Shown piece by piece: positions 11,248-21,716 of a DNA stretch of 64,000 nt (positions are counted from its first letter, which is position 1; every line of letters starts with the position of its first letter). This DNA is from Oscheius onirici (Eukaryota; Nematoda; Chromadorea; Rhabditida; Rhabditidae). The notes under the pieces are model-generated. The model ran no database searches and was not told where the DNA came from. It worked only from the letters and a program-made list of their open reading frames with translations. The position numbers and the translations under genes were made by a program. The DNA lies in the NCBI GenBank assembly GCA_932521025.1, contig OW051471.1, forward strand, positions 11,966,001-12,030,000, in the 5' to 3' direction.

Positions 11248-12277
11248 CGGGAGAAGAGTGCAGTAAACAGAATATAGGAGAGGCACCCGAATAGAGAGAG
11301 AGAGAGGGGCGATAAACACGTGACGCAGGTAATCTTTGACTCGGCAACGTGGACATTTTTTGAGAGTTTTCGTCGTCCTGTTGACTGTGAGAAGTGTTCT
11401 CCGGAGAATTTGAAAAAGAAAAAGAAGCCGAAAGAGATTCGGGAGCTTTTACATAAGTAAATAGTTAAAACCAACTATGGAACCAGGACAATTCCCATTG
11501 AGCAGTTTGTTTTAAAATAGCAATATAGCGGACTCTTTTTACCATTATTTTTTCACTTCGAAGGAGCGTATTACTAATGCAGTCGGTTAAAAATAATGCT
11601 ACAGTAACCCAAAAATTCCCTACCCCGCGGGACCATTATGTACACGTTTGGGCCGACTTTCTCGCGTAAGCAAAAAAAGTCTCAGGCTAGTTTCGCTCGG
11701 GCTAGCGAGGTAAACGCATTGTATGTTTTTCTACCACAAACTGTAATTATAGCAGCAGAGATCAGTATCACTTTCCCCCTGTGAGTCTTGAAAGTGCGAT
11801 GATGTGCGTTTACTCTAAAGAAATGTGACAGTCACACACCTTCTTCCTGACCCATCGGTACAATAATAGAAAGTGCACCCGTGGAGAAATGAGAGACAAT
11901 ACAAAAACTATTCGTTCGAGGAAAATTTCGGGCGAACAGTTTACGCCCCAAAAAGTTGGATGTTCTTTCCGGAAAGTGTGCAAAAAAGCCAATTGGCTGT
12001 CTAACTGTGGCTATTTTTTCTGCTCTTTTCAAAGTATTTTAGACTCTTCTGATCGTCCGACCCTGCTATTTCTGATTTCGATGCTACTGACTCTTATCTT
12101 GGCTCCACTGCTGTTTATTGTTCCACCCGCCAGACTAGAACAACATTGTGCGAGCAGAAACTAGAAGCATTTTTAATTTTTTTTGGTGATAATATTTACA
12201 GCATTGACCCAGTAATCTTGAACAATACTATCTCTCTTCAGGTTTCCCAAACGATATAGAATTCAACAACATTCATT
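11248..12277. other. Intergenic DNA with dispersed repeat and orphan TM frame
   Basis: At 11598-11655 a string (CTACAGTAACCCAAAAATTC ... GCGGGACC ... TTTGGGC) matches two copies at 3931-3990 and 4025-4070, a dispersed repeat. At 12050-12165 (+) a short open frame encodes one strongly hydrophobic segment (LLFLISMLLTLILAPLLFIV) and then a stop. It could be the tail of a lost membrane protein, but no splice acceptor or upstream exon is convincing. Confidence 0.35.
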
Positions 12278-13390
12278 TCAAAGCAAAGTAGAAAACAAGT
12301 TTGACAGCAAAGCATAATAGGCATGTGGATCCATCAGTTCCTCATGGCTGCCAATATATCCCGAATAATCGATGGGCATATATTTTCCGAAGAATTCCGC
12401 TTCATATTGAGAGAGGTCGGTCACAGATTTAACATTTAAAACATTGTGAATTCCAGCGAGTCGTCATGAATTGGCTCTGTTATCACGGCCATTTAGCCAC
12501 TGTTCGGACTGGGTACGAATGTCAGATTGACCTCCCTTGTCAGCTTGCAAATGAAGCAGCCGCTCACTGCTTGATCCACATCTTTTTTGTTTTCATTGTG
12601 CTTCCCAGTAATCAAAGTAGTCTTGTGTTTCCATGATCCGGAACGCCATTCCTAGAGAACAAGATTGGGAAAAGTATGAGTACCAAAAAACATTGATCAA
12701 CAAACAAATTTCAAAATCTATAGGTTTCTTCCGATAAAATGAGAAGTCAACAAAGTCCGACACAGCCAGCAATTCTGGCAGAGCGATGATGATATCACCG
12801 GGAAAGTGGAGATTTTTGGGCTGCTGGAATAAAAAATCTCAGACTGGTCAGACTGGATCAATGTCTCTTTAACTCTGTCGGACTATACAAGTCTTAAAGC
12901 CCATTGTTTTAGCATCAATTCTTTTTTTGAAGAACCTATTTAACTGCTTGTTTTCAAAAGTTATGAAGAAATGGTCACCCATAACCTTTTGAGGGAGATT
13001 CGGTGCACTGTGGCCGAATAATAAAGAATTATGGTATGTGCCCTGTGCAAGTGAATAGGCCTTCGTTCAGACATTATTTCTTTTTTGAAAAACTTTTCTA
13101 GCCTCATCTTTTCAAAAGTTATGACCAGTTTGATGTTTTTCCCAACTGCTAGAAACTATTCAAATCCCTATTCAAATTCTTACCAGGCGTTTTACCTGTG
13201 GCCACTTGTCCAGAACTAGCCGTCTCCAGCTTTCCTCGTAGAACATCGTCATCTACCAGGGCAAGTAATTCAACCCCTGTCATCCACTTAGGTGGCTGTA
13301 GTGGGACAGCGTCAAGAAGTTGTATCTATCCACGTTAAAATGGACATTTCATTTGATTGATGACGTGGCCAAAGTCCCTCTTGTCATATA
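12278..13390 (-). pseudogene. Unrecognised family, copy B (broken)
   Basis: Minus-strand blocks match copies C and D in order: PPKWMTGVELLALVDDD; QPKNLHFPGDIIIALPELL; EWRSGSWKHKTTLITGK; VSGCFICKLTREVNLTFVPS; and HNVLNVKS...AEFFGKYMPIDYSGYIG followed by ELMDPHAYYALL and a stop. After the FVPSPNSG block there is an in-frame TAA where copy C continues GYMVLK, and a frame change is needed before the C-terminal block. The 5' third present in C and D was not found. No known domain was recognised and function is unknown. Confidence 0.65.
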
Positions 13391-13649
13391 TAATGTGCTA
13401 AGAGCTTAAAATGCATTTCGTCAGCGAATGTTCAAAAATTCTGAAAAAATTCTCAAAAATCAGAAATTTTTTACTGATTCCGGGGTATATTGCTGATTTT
13501 TAAAAACTTACTCCCGCGCCGAGTTATAGCTCGCGCAAAAATGTCTATCGGTCACGCGGCGTCCGCACGAAAATGTCTGTACGTAATGAAGCTACCGTAA
13601 CCCATAATTCAGATTCTTTATTAGTTTTTGATGGGGTTCGAGCCTACAG

Positions 13650-14100
13650 GGTAGTTTTTCGTGACGAGTTCGAAAAAAATAGAATTTTGGCCATGTTTTG
13701 GGAGCGAAAATTGCGACTTTTTTAACGTTTTTAGCGTTTTCAAACCATTTTTAATCGATTCGGCAGCAACTTTTACACCAGTTACGTCTATTCCGTCGTC
13801 AAAATTAATGTGCTTAGAAAAGAAAAATAGAAAAGAAGAGAAACGCTGTTTTCGTCTTTTCCTTCCAGGTTTACTTGATTTTTGCTATCGAAATGTACGT
13901 ATCTGATGTAAAATTTGATGCTGAATCGATTAAACATGGTTTGAAAACGAAAAAACGAGTGTAAAACGTCGAAAAAGCGAACATAAAAAAATTGGGTTGA
14001 GATCGTGTCGGGACCCGCTGCAATAGTGCCGGAACCCGTGCAATTGGTCCCGCAGCGGTTGCACCACTTCCTTCACCCGATCCCGGAGGCTTCCTTTAAA
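13650..14100. repeat. Foldback repeat, family R1 (copy 1)
   Basis: The inner arms CGTTTTCAAACCATTTTTAA (about 13734) and its complement near 13930 (TTAAACATGGTTTGAAAACG) form a foldback. The 3' part holds GAGATCGTGTCGGGACCCGC and CCGTGCAATTGGTCCCGCAG. Two more copies lie at 34311-34780 and 53190-53345. It has no coding capacity. Confidence 0.7.
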
Positions 14101-14178
14101 GCGAGCGCGCTCGCTGAATCCGGCGGCGCAGCGCTGCGCCGCAAAATCAACAAGCCTGGTGCCAAGAGTTACATCATT

Positions 14179-14186
14179 GTTAAATT
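14179..14186. repeat. Target-site duplication of the MULE (left copy)
   Basis: GTTAAATT directly precedes the GGGGCTGACT terminus. The identical 8 bases follow the right terminus at 16712-16719. Confidence 0.85.
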
Positions 14187-16711
14187 GGGGCTGACTTGTT
14201 TTGAAAAAAGTCTCTTTGAAAAAAAAAATGCGTTGAAAAAGACATTTTGAAAACGCTCAAATTGTAAAAGACGAACCGCCAAAGGTCATTTTGATAAAGT
14301 TCACTTTGCAAAAATTTGGGCGCAAATGCGTACGAAAAATTCCTACAGTATCTTTTTTATCTTTTTGACGTTTTTGGTTTTTTTTGTGTTTTACTTGCAT
14401 TTCCTGTTTTTTTCTCACATATTTTATGCTACAGCAATGTTTCAGACCGCACATAGCAGAAATGAAGACCATAAAGAAGCCCGAAATACTTGATAACTAC
14501 CTTATGCGCCCGACATACAGGAATGCTGACGGATCACGCGTTTTCCGCTGTTTCTACAAGTTAGTTTCCCTTTTTAGAGTAAAACTTTCTTCCAGGCATA
14601 GATCTTATTCAACTTGTTTTGCTGCTTACAAAGTCAGTTCTTTAAACAACGTGACTGTTCTCTAAAACCACAACCATTCGGCGGATAAAACGTTGTATGA
14701 GGTCTGTCGTATTTTACTCGTTACTATTTTACTCGAAATCTTCATTTGTTTTTCAGGCCGATTTCGCGAAAGTACAGCAACGAATTACATCGAGAAATCA
14801 ACCTAAAATTTCTGCTCGATCCATCATAAAAAAATCACAAATGGTCCGTGGTCCGGAAGTGCTGAAATTGTTAGGTAAGCTCAATTTGTTCCGTAAAACA
14901 TATTTTTTTAGGAACATACAATTGTCAACGACTACGTATTCAGCATGCAAGGCCTGAAAAGGCAGCTGAATGGAAGCTTTTGACACTTGCTGATCCAATT
15001 TTCCAAGGAGAAACTACAGAAACCAAATGTACGACTTTCAATTTTGTTATTTTAAACTATTTAGACGGCAAGAGATTCCTTCTTGCGGATCAACTCTTAC
15101 TTGGCAAGCGAATTGTAATTTTCGCCTTTCAAACCGACCTACAGTTGCTCGAATCTTCAAAAGTTCTACTCGTAGACGGAACTTTTGACGTTGTCTCTAA
15201 GCCTTTCAAACAATAGGTCTCTTTGCACAGTTATGTAGGTTTCACTTAGTTTACCTATAAAACAATTGAAATTTTAAGATCAGTGAAAAAATTACAAGGC
15301 CCGTTTGCTACGCCTTACTAGAATCAAAAGATCAAGGAGCGTATGAGGCTGTTATGGCCGAGATTTGCAAAAATACAAAGCTTGCGCCGGAAGTTGTTGT
15401 CTCAGGTTACCATATTTTTCTGTTTTTTTTTGTATCGAGATTCAGACATGGAATCTGCCCTTCGAAACGCTGTTTTAAAATTTCTACCTAAATCCAAGAT
15501 CCATTATTGCTACTTTCATCTGATCAAAAACTGGTGGCTTCAAATCTCCAAAAATAAATACATGAATACGGAGACAAAACCAGGTAAACCTTTTATTGTA
15601 TCATAAAAGTAGTATCTTCAGATGGATCTCTCTTTAGATTTTGGTTGAGAGTTCGCGCACTGGCTTTTTATGAACCGAGAATCGTAAACGATGTCTTCAA
15701 GTTGATCAAATCTGCTGAGACTCCGACAAATACAGGCTTTCTGGGTATGTCACTTTTTATACTGCTCTGATGAGCATTTCCTAGAGTTTTGCGGGTATAT
15801 AGAACGAAATTATGTGGCTGGACGAGGCATAATGCCACCTCGCTTTTTACCAGAAGACTGGTCCGTGATAGCTAAAAGCGCTGAAGAGTATCCAAGAACA
15901 AACAATAGTGTTGAAGCCTTTCATAGGCAGTTAAACGTATGCTATTTCTAGTTGGGTTGCAACAAATTTTTATAGGAAATCACGCTGCAAGCAAAACCAA
16001 GTCTCCCAAAACTCATTGAACGATTACAACAGGAAGATATGGAAACAGCGGACATATTAAAAACGGCACCTAACTTCCAGGTATTTTTCAACTGCTATTT
16101 CGTATTAGCTTGTCATTTACAGATCAAGCCACAGCACAAGACAAAAGATCTACTTAAGAATCAACAGATCAACGCCGTCCTGAACAGAAGAAAATCTCCG
16201 ACTATGATACCTACTCTTGCGGAGATCGATGAAATAGCCGATATTCTTCGCTACTTCCAGTAACTACGTTTCAATGGTGTATTCTTAGCACAAGTAATCA
16301 TTTTTTTTGTACTTACCGGTAAATAAACTCGTTTGGTAGACGTTTTTGTTTTGTTTTGTTGTTTTACACCTTTTCAGCCGGAATTTTGCATAATTATGAT
16401 TTGCAAAGGTGTAGATCCAATAAGTGAAGTCTTCTCTACGTTCTAAGACTAAAAAACCAATAGAACGCCTGTAATTTCAGCAAGAAAAGGCAAAAAAAAC
16501 GTCAAAAAGATAAAAAAGATACTGTAGGAATTTTTCGTACGCATTTGCGCCCAAATTTTTGCAAAGTGAACTTTTTCAAAATGATCGTTGGCGGTTCGTC
16601 ATTTTCAATTTGAACGTTTTCAAAATGTCTTTTACAAAATGATTTTTTCGTTTCGACTGTTTTCAATTCGAGTCATTTTCAATCCGAAGGTTCTCAAAAT
16701 GAGTCAGCCCC
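14187..16711 (+). mobile_element. MULE-type DNA transposon, about 2.5 kb
   Basis: Terminal inverted repeats of about 180-210 bp start GGGGCTGACT and end AGTCAGCCCC. Internally they share AAAGTTCACTTTGCAAAAAT and a TTTGGGCGCAAATGCGTACG block in both arms (about 14299-14345 and 16540-16575). The element encodes one spliced transposase and is bounded by identical 8-bp duplications (GTTAAATT). The exact duplication suggests a fairly young insertion, but stop codons in the transposase suggest this copy may not be autonomous. Confidence 0.9.
14384..16263 (+). pseudogene. MULE transposase with FLYWCH-like zinc finger
   Basis: About nine short exons. The N-terminal finger reads VFRCFYKHRSYSTCFAAYK and then, after a stop, NHNHS, the Cys/Cys/HNH spacing of a FLYWCH finger. 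Then come EVLKLLGTYNCQRLRIQHAR, the catalytic start VLLVDGTFDVVSKPFKQ, RPVCYALLESKDQGAYEAVM, DSDMESALRNAVLKFLP with IHYCYFHLIKNWW, and a C-terminal PRTNNSVEAFHRQLN helix. These are the MULE DDE-type domain landmarks (DGTF Asp, second Asp, CxFH). Two in-frame stops interrupt it: TAA at about 14663 before NHNH, and TAG at about 15214 after KPFKQ. Splicing could bypass the first only by losing the HNH. It is probably a recently disabled copy. Confidence 0.85.
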
Positions 16712-16782
16712 GTTAAATTTGGGAGAAACGACAATATCAAAAACATAGAGAGAAATATGAGAAAAAGGGAGAAGAAGTGAAT

Positions 16783-18535
16783 TTAATACATGTCTTTACG
16801 CAGTCCATACTTTGTCAGAATGCTACAAAAAGCATGGGGATCCAGGATGGAATCGAGGTTACCGCCGTAAGCAGAGTAGTCTAGAGGGTACAACTTATCA
16901 AAAATTTCGCTTTCGTACGGAATAAGTTCGTGAAGAAAATGAATGTGTAGAATCATTGTAAACTGGAGTCTTTTGTCTCTTGTTTTTAAAACCATGTAGC
17001 CTGTACTGGGACTGGGAACAAAAAGCAGCCTCGATTTGATCATCTCAAATGTGACGCAGCCTGCCACTGATATATTCCAAGATTCCAGTTTCTCATTTCT
17101 GAATCCTTCAATGAAAGAAGCCTTATGTTTCCATTCTCCTGAGCGTCATTCCTGAAAATTCGTTTTGTATCTAGTCAATTCCAAAAAAAATAGTGCATAA
17201 TTCAAACCAGCCCTCCACGAATTTGCGCGGAACGCTAATAAATAGACCGCTATTTTCCAGCTTGGCTATTTTCGTTCTGTTCCTGATAATATTTGTGTTT
17301 TGTAGTAAATTGTACATTCCAATTTTCGCACATAAAAACAGCAAAAAAAAACTGAACAAAACAGATTGATAAACGATGAACGGAAAACCTAAAAGTTCCA
17401 AGTTTAATTTTCAAATTCCTGCCTAAATTCGTGGCGGGCTGGTTTGAATTATGCACCATTTTTTGGAATTGACTATAGTAGTTTCACAGTTACAGTACCT
17501 GAATGAATCTGCAGAATTCGTAGTCTTCGGGAAAGCGCGTAATGTAGACGCTTGGTGCTGAAGCCAGAAGTTTTGGGACAGAGATTAGCATTTCACGAAC
17601 GTTGTAACATATCTTTTTGGGTTTCTGAAATGGAATATTTTTATACCAAGGCATACAAAAAGACTGACGTACCAAATCCTCTGCGAGCTCCCAATTTTCG
17701 AGAAGCTCATCCATCAATTGAATCTGAAGACAGTCTGTACCAACCATCCACTGTGAAATTTGCAATTTAGGCTCAGCGCAAATAATTAGATTCAAGTGTT
17801 GAAAAGGATATTTCATTTGACTGAAAATTTCCCAAAAAGCCTCTCCATTTCAAGATTCCCTCATTTTGACAAATGTGAATGGCACTATTGATGTAGGATC
17901 CCGTAGTTGGATCCAGGAATGCTTTCCACGACAAAAATGTAGCCTTGGTTGCTGTAAATCGAGCAGATAGTTTCAAAAAATTTAAACTGCCTCACGTCTT
18001 CAAAACCGGAATATTTTACGTGATCCAGCATTCCCTCTCTTACTCTTATACTGAACTTTTTGAGATTCTTGGTCAGGAGTTTGTTGACTCCTCTGCAGAG
18101 CCGCATTGATCGATTAAAAGCGTGGGAATGCATCTGAAAAAGCTCAATTATCTTCGGACAAAAATGCAAAATCTTTGAAAATATTTTCAGTAGCTCCTTG
18201 TCCTCGAAATTGGTCAAACTGACTGGTTCCGACAGAGGCAGAGAGTAGCCTTCTCTCTTCTCAATGACATTCAAAATGTCATTGATAGTTTCAGGATCCC
18301 AGATTGGCTGCGAATCAAATGTCTGAATATCTATAGCTTCAGCCAAAAACTCTCTTTTGTTTTCGAACTCTGCATCACTCAGCTGAAAATATACGATAGC
18401 AATAGAATTCAGAGAAAACTGACCTTTAAAATGTGGATAGGACTGTCAGTCCCGACGTATTCCGGAAATGATGTGAAGCCGAACGCAAATGCATTTTCTA
18501 CAACAAGGATAGCTTTCTTCTTTTTTTCCAGGGCT
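16783..18535 (-). pseudogene. Unrecognised family, copy C (longest copy)
   Basis: Minus-strand exons in order are FAFGFTSFPEYVGTDSPIHI; LSDAEFENKREFLAEAIDIQ followed by SLPLSEPVSLTNFEDKELL; FNRSMRLCRGVNKLLTKNLK with KFSIRV; MKYPFQHLNLIICAEPKLQ; KPKKICYNVREMLISVPKLL; SGEWKHKASFIEGF; CVTFEMIKSRLLFVPSPSTG; and a C-terminus LDYSAYGGNLDSILDPHAF. No signal peptide, TM or known domain was recognised, so it is probably cytosolic. In the W-R-S-G motif, TGG of copies B and D is TGA here (about 17151), which would truncate it. The 5' start was not found. An inverted-repeat element interrupts the intron at 17172-17478. Function is unknown. Confidence 0.6.
17172..17478. repeat. Palindromic element in intron of copy C
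   Basis: The left arm reads AGTCAATTCCAAAAAAAATA then GTGCATAATTCAAACCAGCC. The right arm is the near-exact complement (GGCTGGTTTGAATTATGCAC ... GGAATTGACTATAGT). Each arm is about 60 bp. A fragment of the same arm is at 54395-54455, next to a small secreted gene. Confidence 0.8.
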
Positions 18536-18542
18536 AAAATTA

Positions 18543-19115
18543 GAGATTCTTAATCTTCCCCTCCTGGTTAGGAGTTGATGGAATTTGTTGAAACATTCTC
18601 AGGCAGCTCGAAATCTCAAGGAGAATTCCTGGGGATGTTTCAACAAATTCCATCAACTCCTAACCAGTAGGACCGTCTCCATCGAATACAAAAGGACAAT
18701 GTTTACTTCCTGTATTGAACCTGCCTTACTGAGCGAGACACTCCGAGAAAGAGATAGTGCAAGACTGGTAGTTGAGGAAGATGCTGAGAAGATTCTTAGG
18801 AGTAACTTTACTTCATAGGAGAACGAACGACTGGCTAATGGAGAGGACGAAAGTGACGGATATAAGAGAAAGATGGGCTAGAAGAAAATGGGACTTCCCT
18901 AGAAAAGTGGCTCAAAAAGATACGTGGACTAGACGAGTGTTAGAATGGAGACCATGGAGAGAGGCCTATTGGACGACCGAAGCCACGGTGGAGTGCCTGC
19001 TTCACCAGTCAAATAGGACAGAATTGGTCGAGATTGGCAAGAGAGGATCCGTGTCAATGGGATCAGTATAAACTGCGACACGTGAATTCGTTGAAATCGT
19101 AATAAATTGAATTGA
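18543..19115 (+). mobile_element. RTE-like non-LTR retrotransposon, 5'-truncated 3' end
   Basis: The frame SIEYKRTMFTSCIEPALL and then KMLRRFLGVTLLHRRTNDW, WARRKWDFPRKVA, TWTRRVLEWRPW and ATVECLL matches the C-terminal end of RTE-type reverse transcriptase proteins, which normally read RxxLGVTxxDRxTNxxL...WAGHVAR...RWTxxVxxWxP. A GAATTGAAATTG tail ends it. At the 5' end, 18562-18593 and 18634-18665 are inverted copies of TTAGGAGTTGATGGAATTTG, as expected from 5' inversion (twin priming). Dead copy. Confidence 0.8.
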
Positions 19116-19206
19116 AATTGGTAGTTGCGCAAAGGAAGATGCTTCGAAAGTTTGTTGGCGTTACAATGATTGATAGGAGGACAAACGACTGGCTCATGGA
19201 AAGAGC
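19116..19206 (+). mobile_element. Second fragment of the same LINE
   Basis: About 90 bp encode RKMLRKFVGVTMIDRRTNDW and LMER, a diverged repeat of the segment in the preceding LINE fragment. It starts immediately after the first fragment's tail, so it is a separate or tandem 5'-truncated insertion. Confidence 0.65.
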
Positions 19207-19319
19207 TACTTTTTGTCACTCCGTTCCAATCACCCCCTGTCCTAACCCTCCAAAGAAAATACCAGTCGTTAGAACTCGGCGAAATTACTTTTTCTATCTC
19301 GTCTTGTTAGAAACTAATT

Positions 19320-19400
19320 GTGGGCAGAAATCCCTCTTCCTTTCTCTAATTAGAACTTCAGACACACAGAGACTTGGGAGTAATGGAAAATAGAAATGGT
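19320..19400. repeat. Dispersed ~100-bp repeat (also at 21321 and 21583)
   Basis: The complement reads TTACTCCCAAGTCTCTGTGT followed by GTCTGAAGTTCTAATTAGAG. Similar strings occur on the plus strand at 21321-21420 (CTCCCAAGTCTGTGTCTGTC) and 21583-21680 (CCCAGGTCTCTGTGTGTGTC). Non-coding. Confidence 0.55.
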
Positions 19401-19526
19401 GTTGTGAGACCACTGAAAGGCTAGAATTTGAATAAAAAAAGTAGCATCGGTTCTATACTTTTGAATAGTGTGTACGCAACATCGCGTCCAAGATTGCGTA
19501 AATTTCTGCCCTAGCTTCTTCGCAAC

Positions 19527-19914
19527 CAGGGATGGGCGGATAGTTGTACGCACAAAGTGCGTGAAGAGTGGCGTAACTCGTGCCATACCAAATATACAAA
19601 CTAATATCCATCCAAACTATTTTTCTTAGGTGGAGAGAGCCCTAACACTTCTGCAAAAAATATGAAACTAGAAAAAAGTATTATTTCGGAAGAAATATAG
19701 CCACTATCCGCAAAATCCGCATCCGCACTTGCGGATTGCGGATAGTAGGCTACATCTCGTTCCAAGAAATACATTTCTCTCTTTTTATATTTTTTACTGC
19801 TCGATCAAACCTTTGTGCATCTTGGAAAAATACTTGGAACCTGGATAAATAGCTGGGATTTAGATGGCACGAGTTACGCCACTCTTTACGCACTTTTGCG
19901 TACACCCATCCCTG
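19527..19914. mobile_element. hAT-like MITE with 8-bp target duplication
   Basis: A 388-bp element with ends CAGGGATGGGCGGATAG and CACCCATCCCTG. The arms share GTACGCA...GTGCG and GAGTGGCGTAACTCGTGCCAT. Exact 8-bp flanking repeats TTCGCAAC lie at 19519-19526 and 19915-19922. No coding capacity. The CAGGG end and 8-bp duplication fit hAT non-autonomous elements. Confidence 0.9.
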
Positions 19915-19922
19915 TTCGCAAC

Positions 19923-20572
19923 ACATTACTTTAACTTATAGTGAAAGGAATGGTGAAGAAACAGTCAAAACACTCTGGCTATTTTAAAGCGAGTGTTTGG
20001 ACCTTTTTCTCTGTGTTTTACAAAGTTTAACAGACTGGATAAGTTTTGAGATGACTTGACAAACACACTTTGGATTTCTAACAGAATGAGGCTGTTGGCT
20101 GTGAATGAGGCAGGTAGATGTTTCGTGATCGACGTAGATAAACGTAATGTTGGAGTGAGATTATGGGTTGGGGGTATTTCGGAAGGTGTGAGGGCAAAAT
20201 CTTAATTTTCTAGATCTTTCTTTCTTTATTCGCTTAATCAAGTCTATTTTCTAGATGACGATGTGAGTTAGAAAATTGAGATTTCGTTTCCTAAAAAAGG
20301 GGGGAGTAGCCGAGATGTACGCAGAAAGAAAACTCGCTTGACAAGAGCATCGGCGAAGAATCTGGAGTGTTTTTTTTCTACTTTACAAGAACAAGTTTTA
20401 GACCTCTTCACTGCCTCTTCGACTGTACATTTCCTCCAACTTTCGAAATCTGAATCTTGGTACTATTGATAAAGTTCTCTGAGATAACCAAAAAAGGTAT
20501 GGATAAAACATTTGTCAGATCTTTATGACAAGACGAAGAAGACACTTTCTTGCACGAGATCACAAAAGGAGA
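19923..20572. other. Intergenic DNA, 3' flank of mosaic gene
   Basis: No gene recognised. At 20461-20515 the string AAGTTCTCTGAGATAACCAA and AAAAGGTATGGATAAAACAT matches 21884-21940 inside the inverted duplication. The 3' flank of the short secreted gene and that of the large receptor locus are therefore homologous. Confidence 0.5.
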
Positions 20573-20911
20573 CTAAGGCTTCTTCTTGACGGCCGAGGTC
20601 TTCTTTCTCTTCTTCGAAGTTCCCGTCTTCTTCTTCCTTGCAACTTTGGATTCCTCGTAATTTGAAACTCTGAAACCATGTGTTGAAAGACCGGAGACAA
20701 GTAGAACTTACCTGATTTTATCTGAAGGGTTAGGTGCATTCCGCACAACTTGTTTCGATCCAGTCGATGTAGCTCTACCAGTTGAACTTTTTGAGGCAGC
20801 TTGACCCAGAGTAGATTTCTTGACTCCAATCGACCCGTGGCTTGGTTCTTCCGCAACTTCAGCAAGAGTCTGAACCGCAAAGAGCAGCAAAAGCAGCCCA
20901 AGCAGCAACAT
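20573..20911 (-). CDS. Small secreted basic protein, mosaic paralog of the L-domain receptor
   Basis: Two exons (20911-20712, 20669-20573) give 98 residues: signal peptide MLLLGLLLLLFAVQTLAEVA, a Ser/Thr/Lys middle, and a Lys-rich end TSAVKKKP. The signal-peptide exon matches that of the receptor at 28491 (LLLFAVQTL.EVAEEP). Its intron (TTCTACTTGTCTCCGGTCTT) and the first bases of exon 2 match a receptor intron and exon at about 27945-27880, but are read in another frame. The tail matches the terminal exon at about 22067. It therefore looks like an internally deleted copy keeping the first exon, one splice junction and the last exon. No known domain; function unknown. Confidence 0.6.
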
Positions 20912-21229
20912 CTTCACTGAAAAACGGACAATAGTGCACGTCTGGATATCAGTAAAAGCCATCAAGCATCGCAGCCGTCGTCTCACAGTATTTCTACCGT
21001 TACGCGGATAGAACGACAGCGATTCTCGGTGGCTTCTTCTGGGGCGAAGGTGAAGCTGCAGCCAAAGGAATAGAAGACGTACCATTCATGGTGGAAGAGA
21101 AGACCCAATTGTACCTTGGCTTCTTTTATAGCTGGAAAAGTTTGTTAATTGTGCAAATATTTATATTTTGATGTTTTTTTGTGAAAACTTTGAAAAAGCC
21201 ATGTTTTTCTAAAAACTGGAAATCCAGGG

Positions 21230-21716
21230 AACTAGGGCTGAGGCACTGTGACAGAGTAAAAGCGAAGAAAAAGAACCTCTAACATTAGCCCCGGAGGGGC
21301 GTAGCACAACTTGTCTATTTTAGATTGCTCCCAAGTCTGTGTCTGTCGGAAGCTTTACTTGAGAATAATAAGGGGAGCTTTGTGCACAAATTAGTTTTTA
21401 ACAAGTCATGACAGAAAAAGCAAGTGCGAGAAGGGTTCTTATGGCTTTGATATTTTCTTTGGAGGGACATGCGGTGACTGGAGCAGAGTGACAAGGGGAG
21501 AAGGGAAGGTGAACTGGAACTGAGGGTCCGAGAAGGAAGTGATAGCAGAAGACAAGGAATTTTTAGTCCTGTAAGGGCGATGCCTCCCAGGTCTCTGTGT
21601 GTGTCGGAAGCTTTAATTGGCAATCAAAACAAAGGGAATTGTGAGCACAATTAAGAGGAAAGGAGTCAGTAGTAACAGGTTTGGACAAGTAAGTTTGCAA
21701 GTGCGTGGACTTTGAA
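21230..21716. other. Spacer with dispersed repeats
   Basis: Two copies of the CCCAAGTCTGTGT repeat lie here (about 21321-21420 and 21583-21680), separated by AG-rich sequence. No supported gene. Confidence 0.45.
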
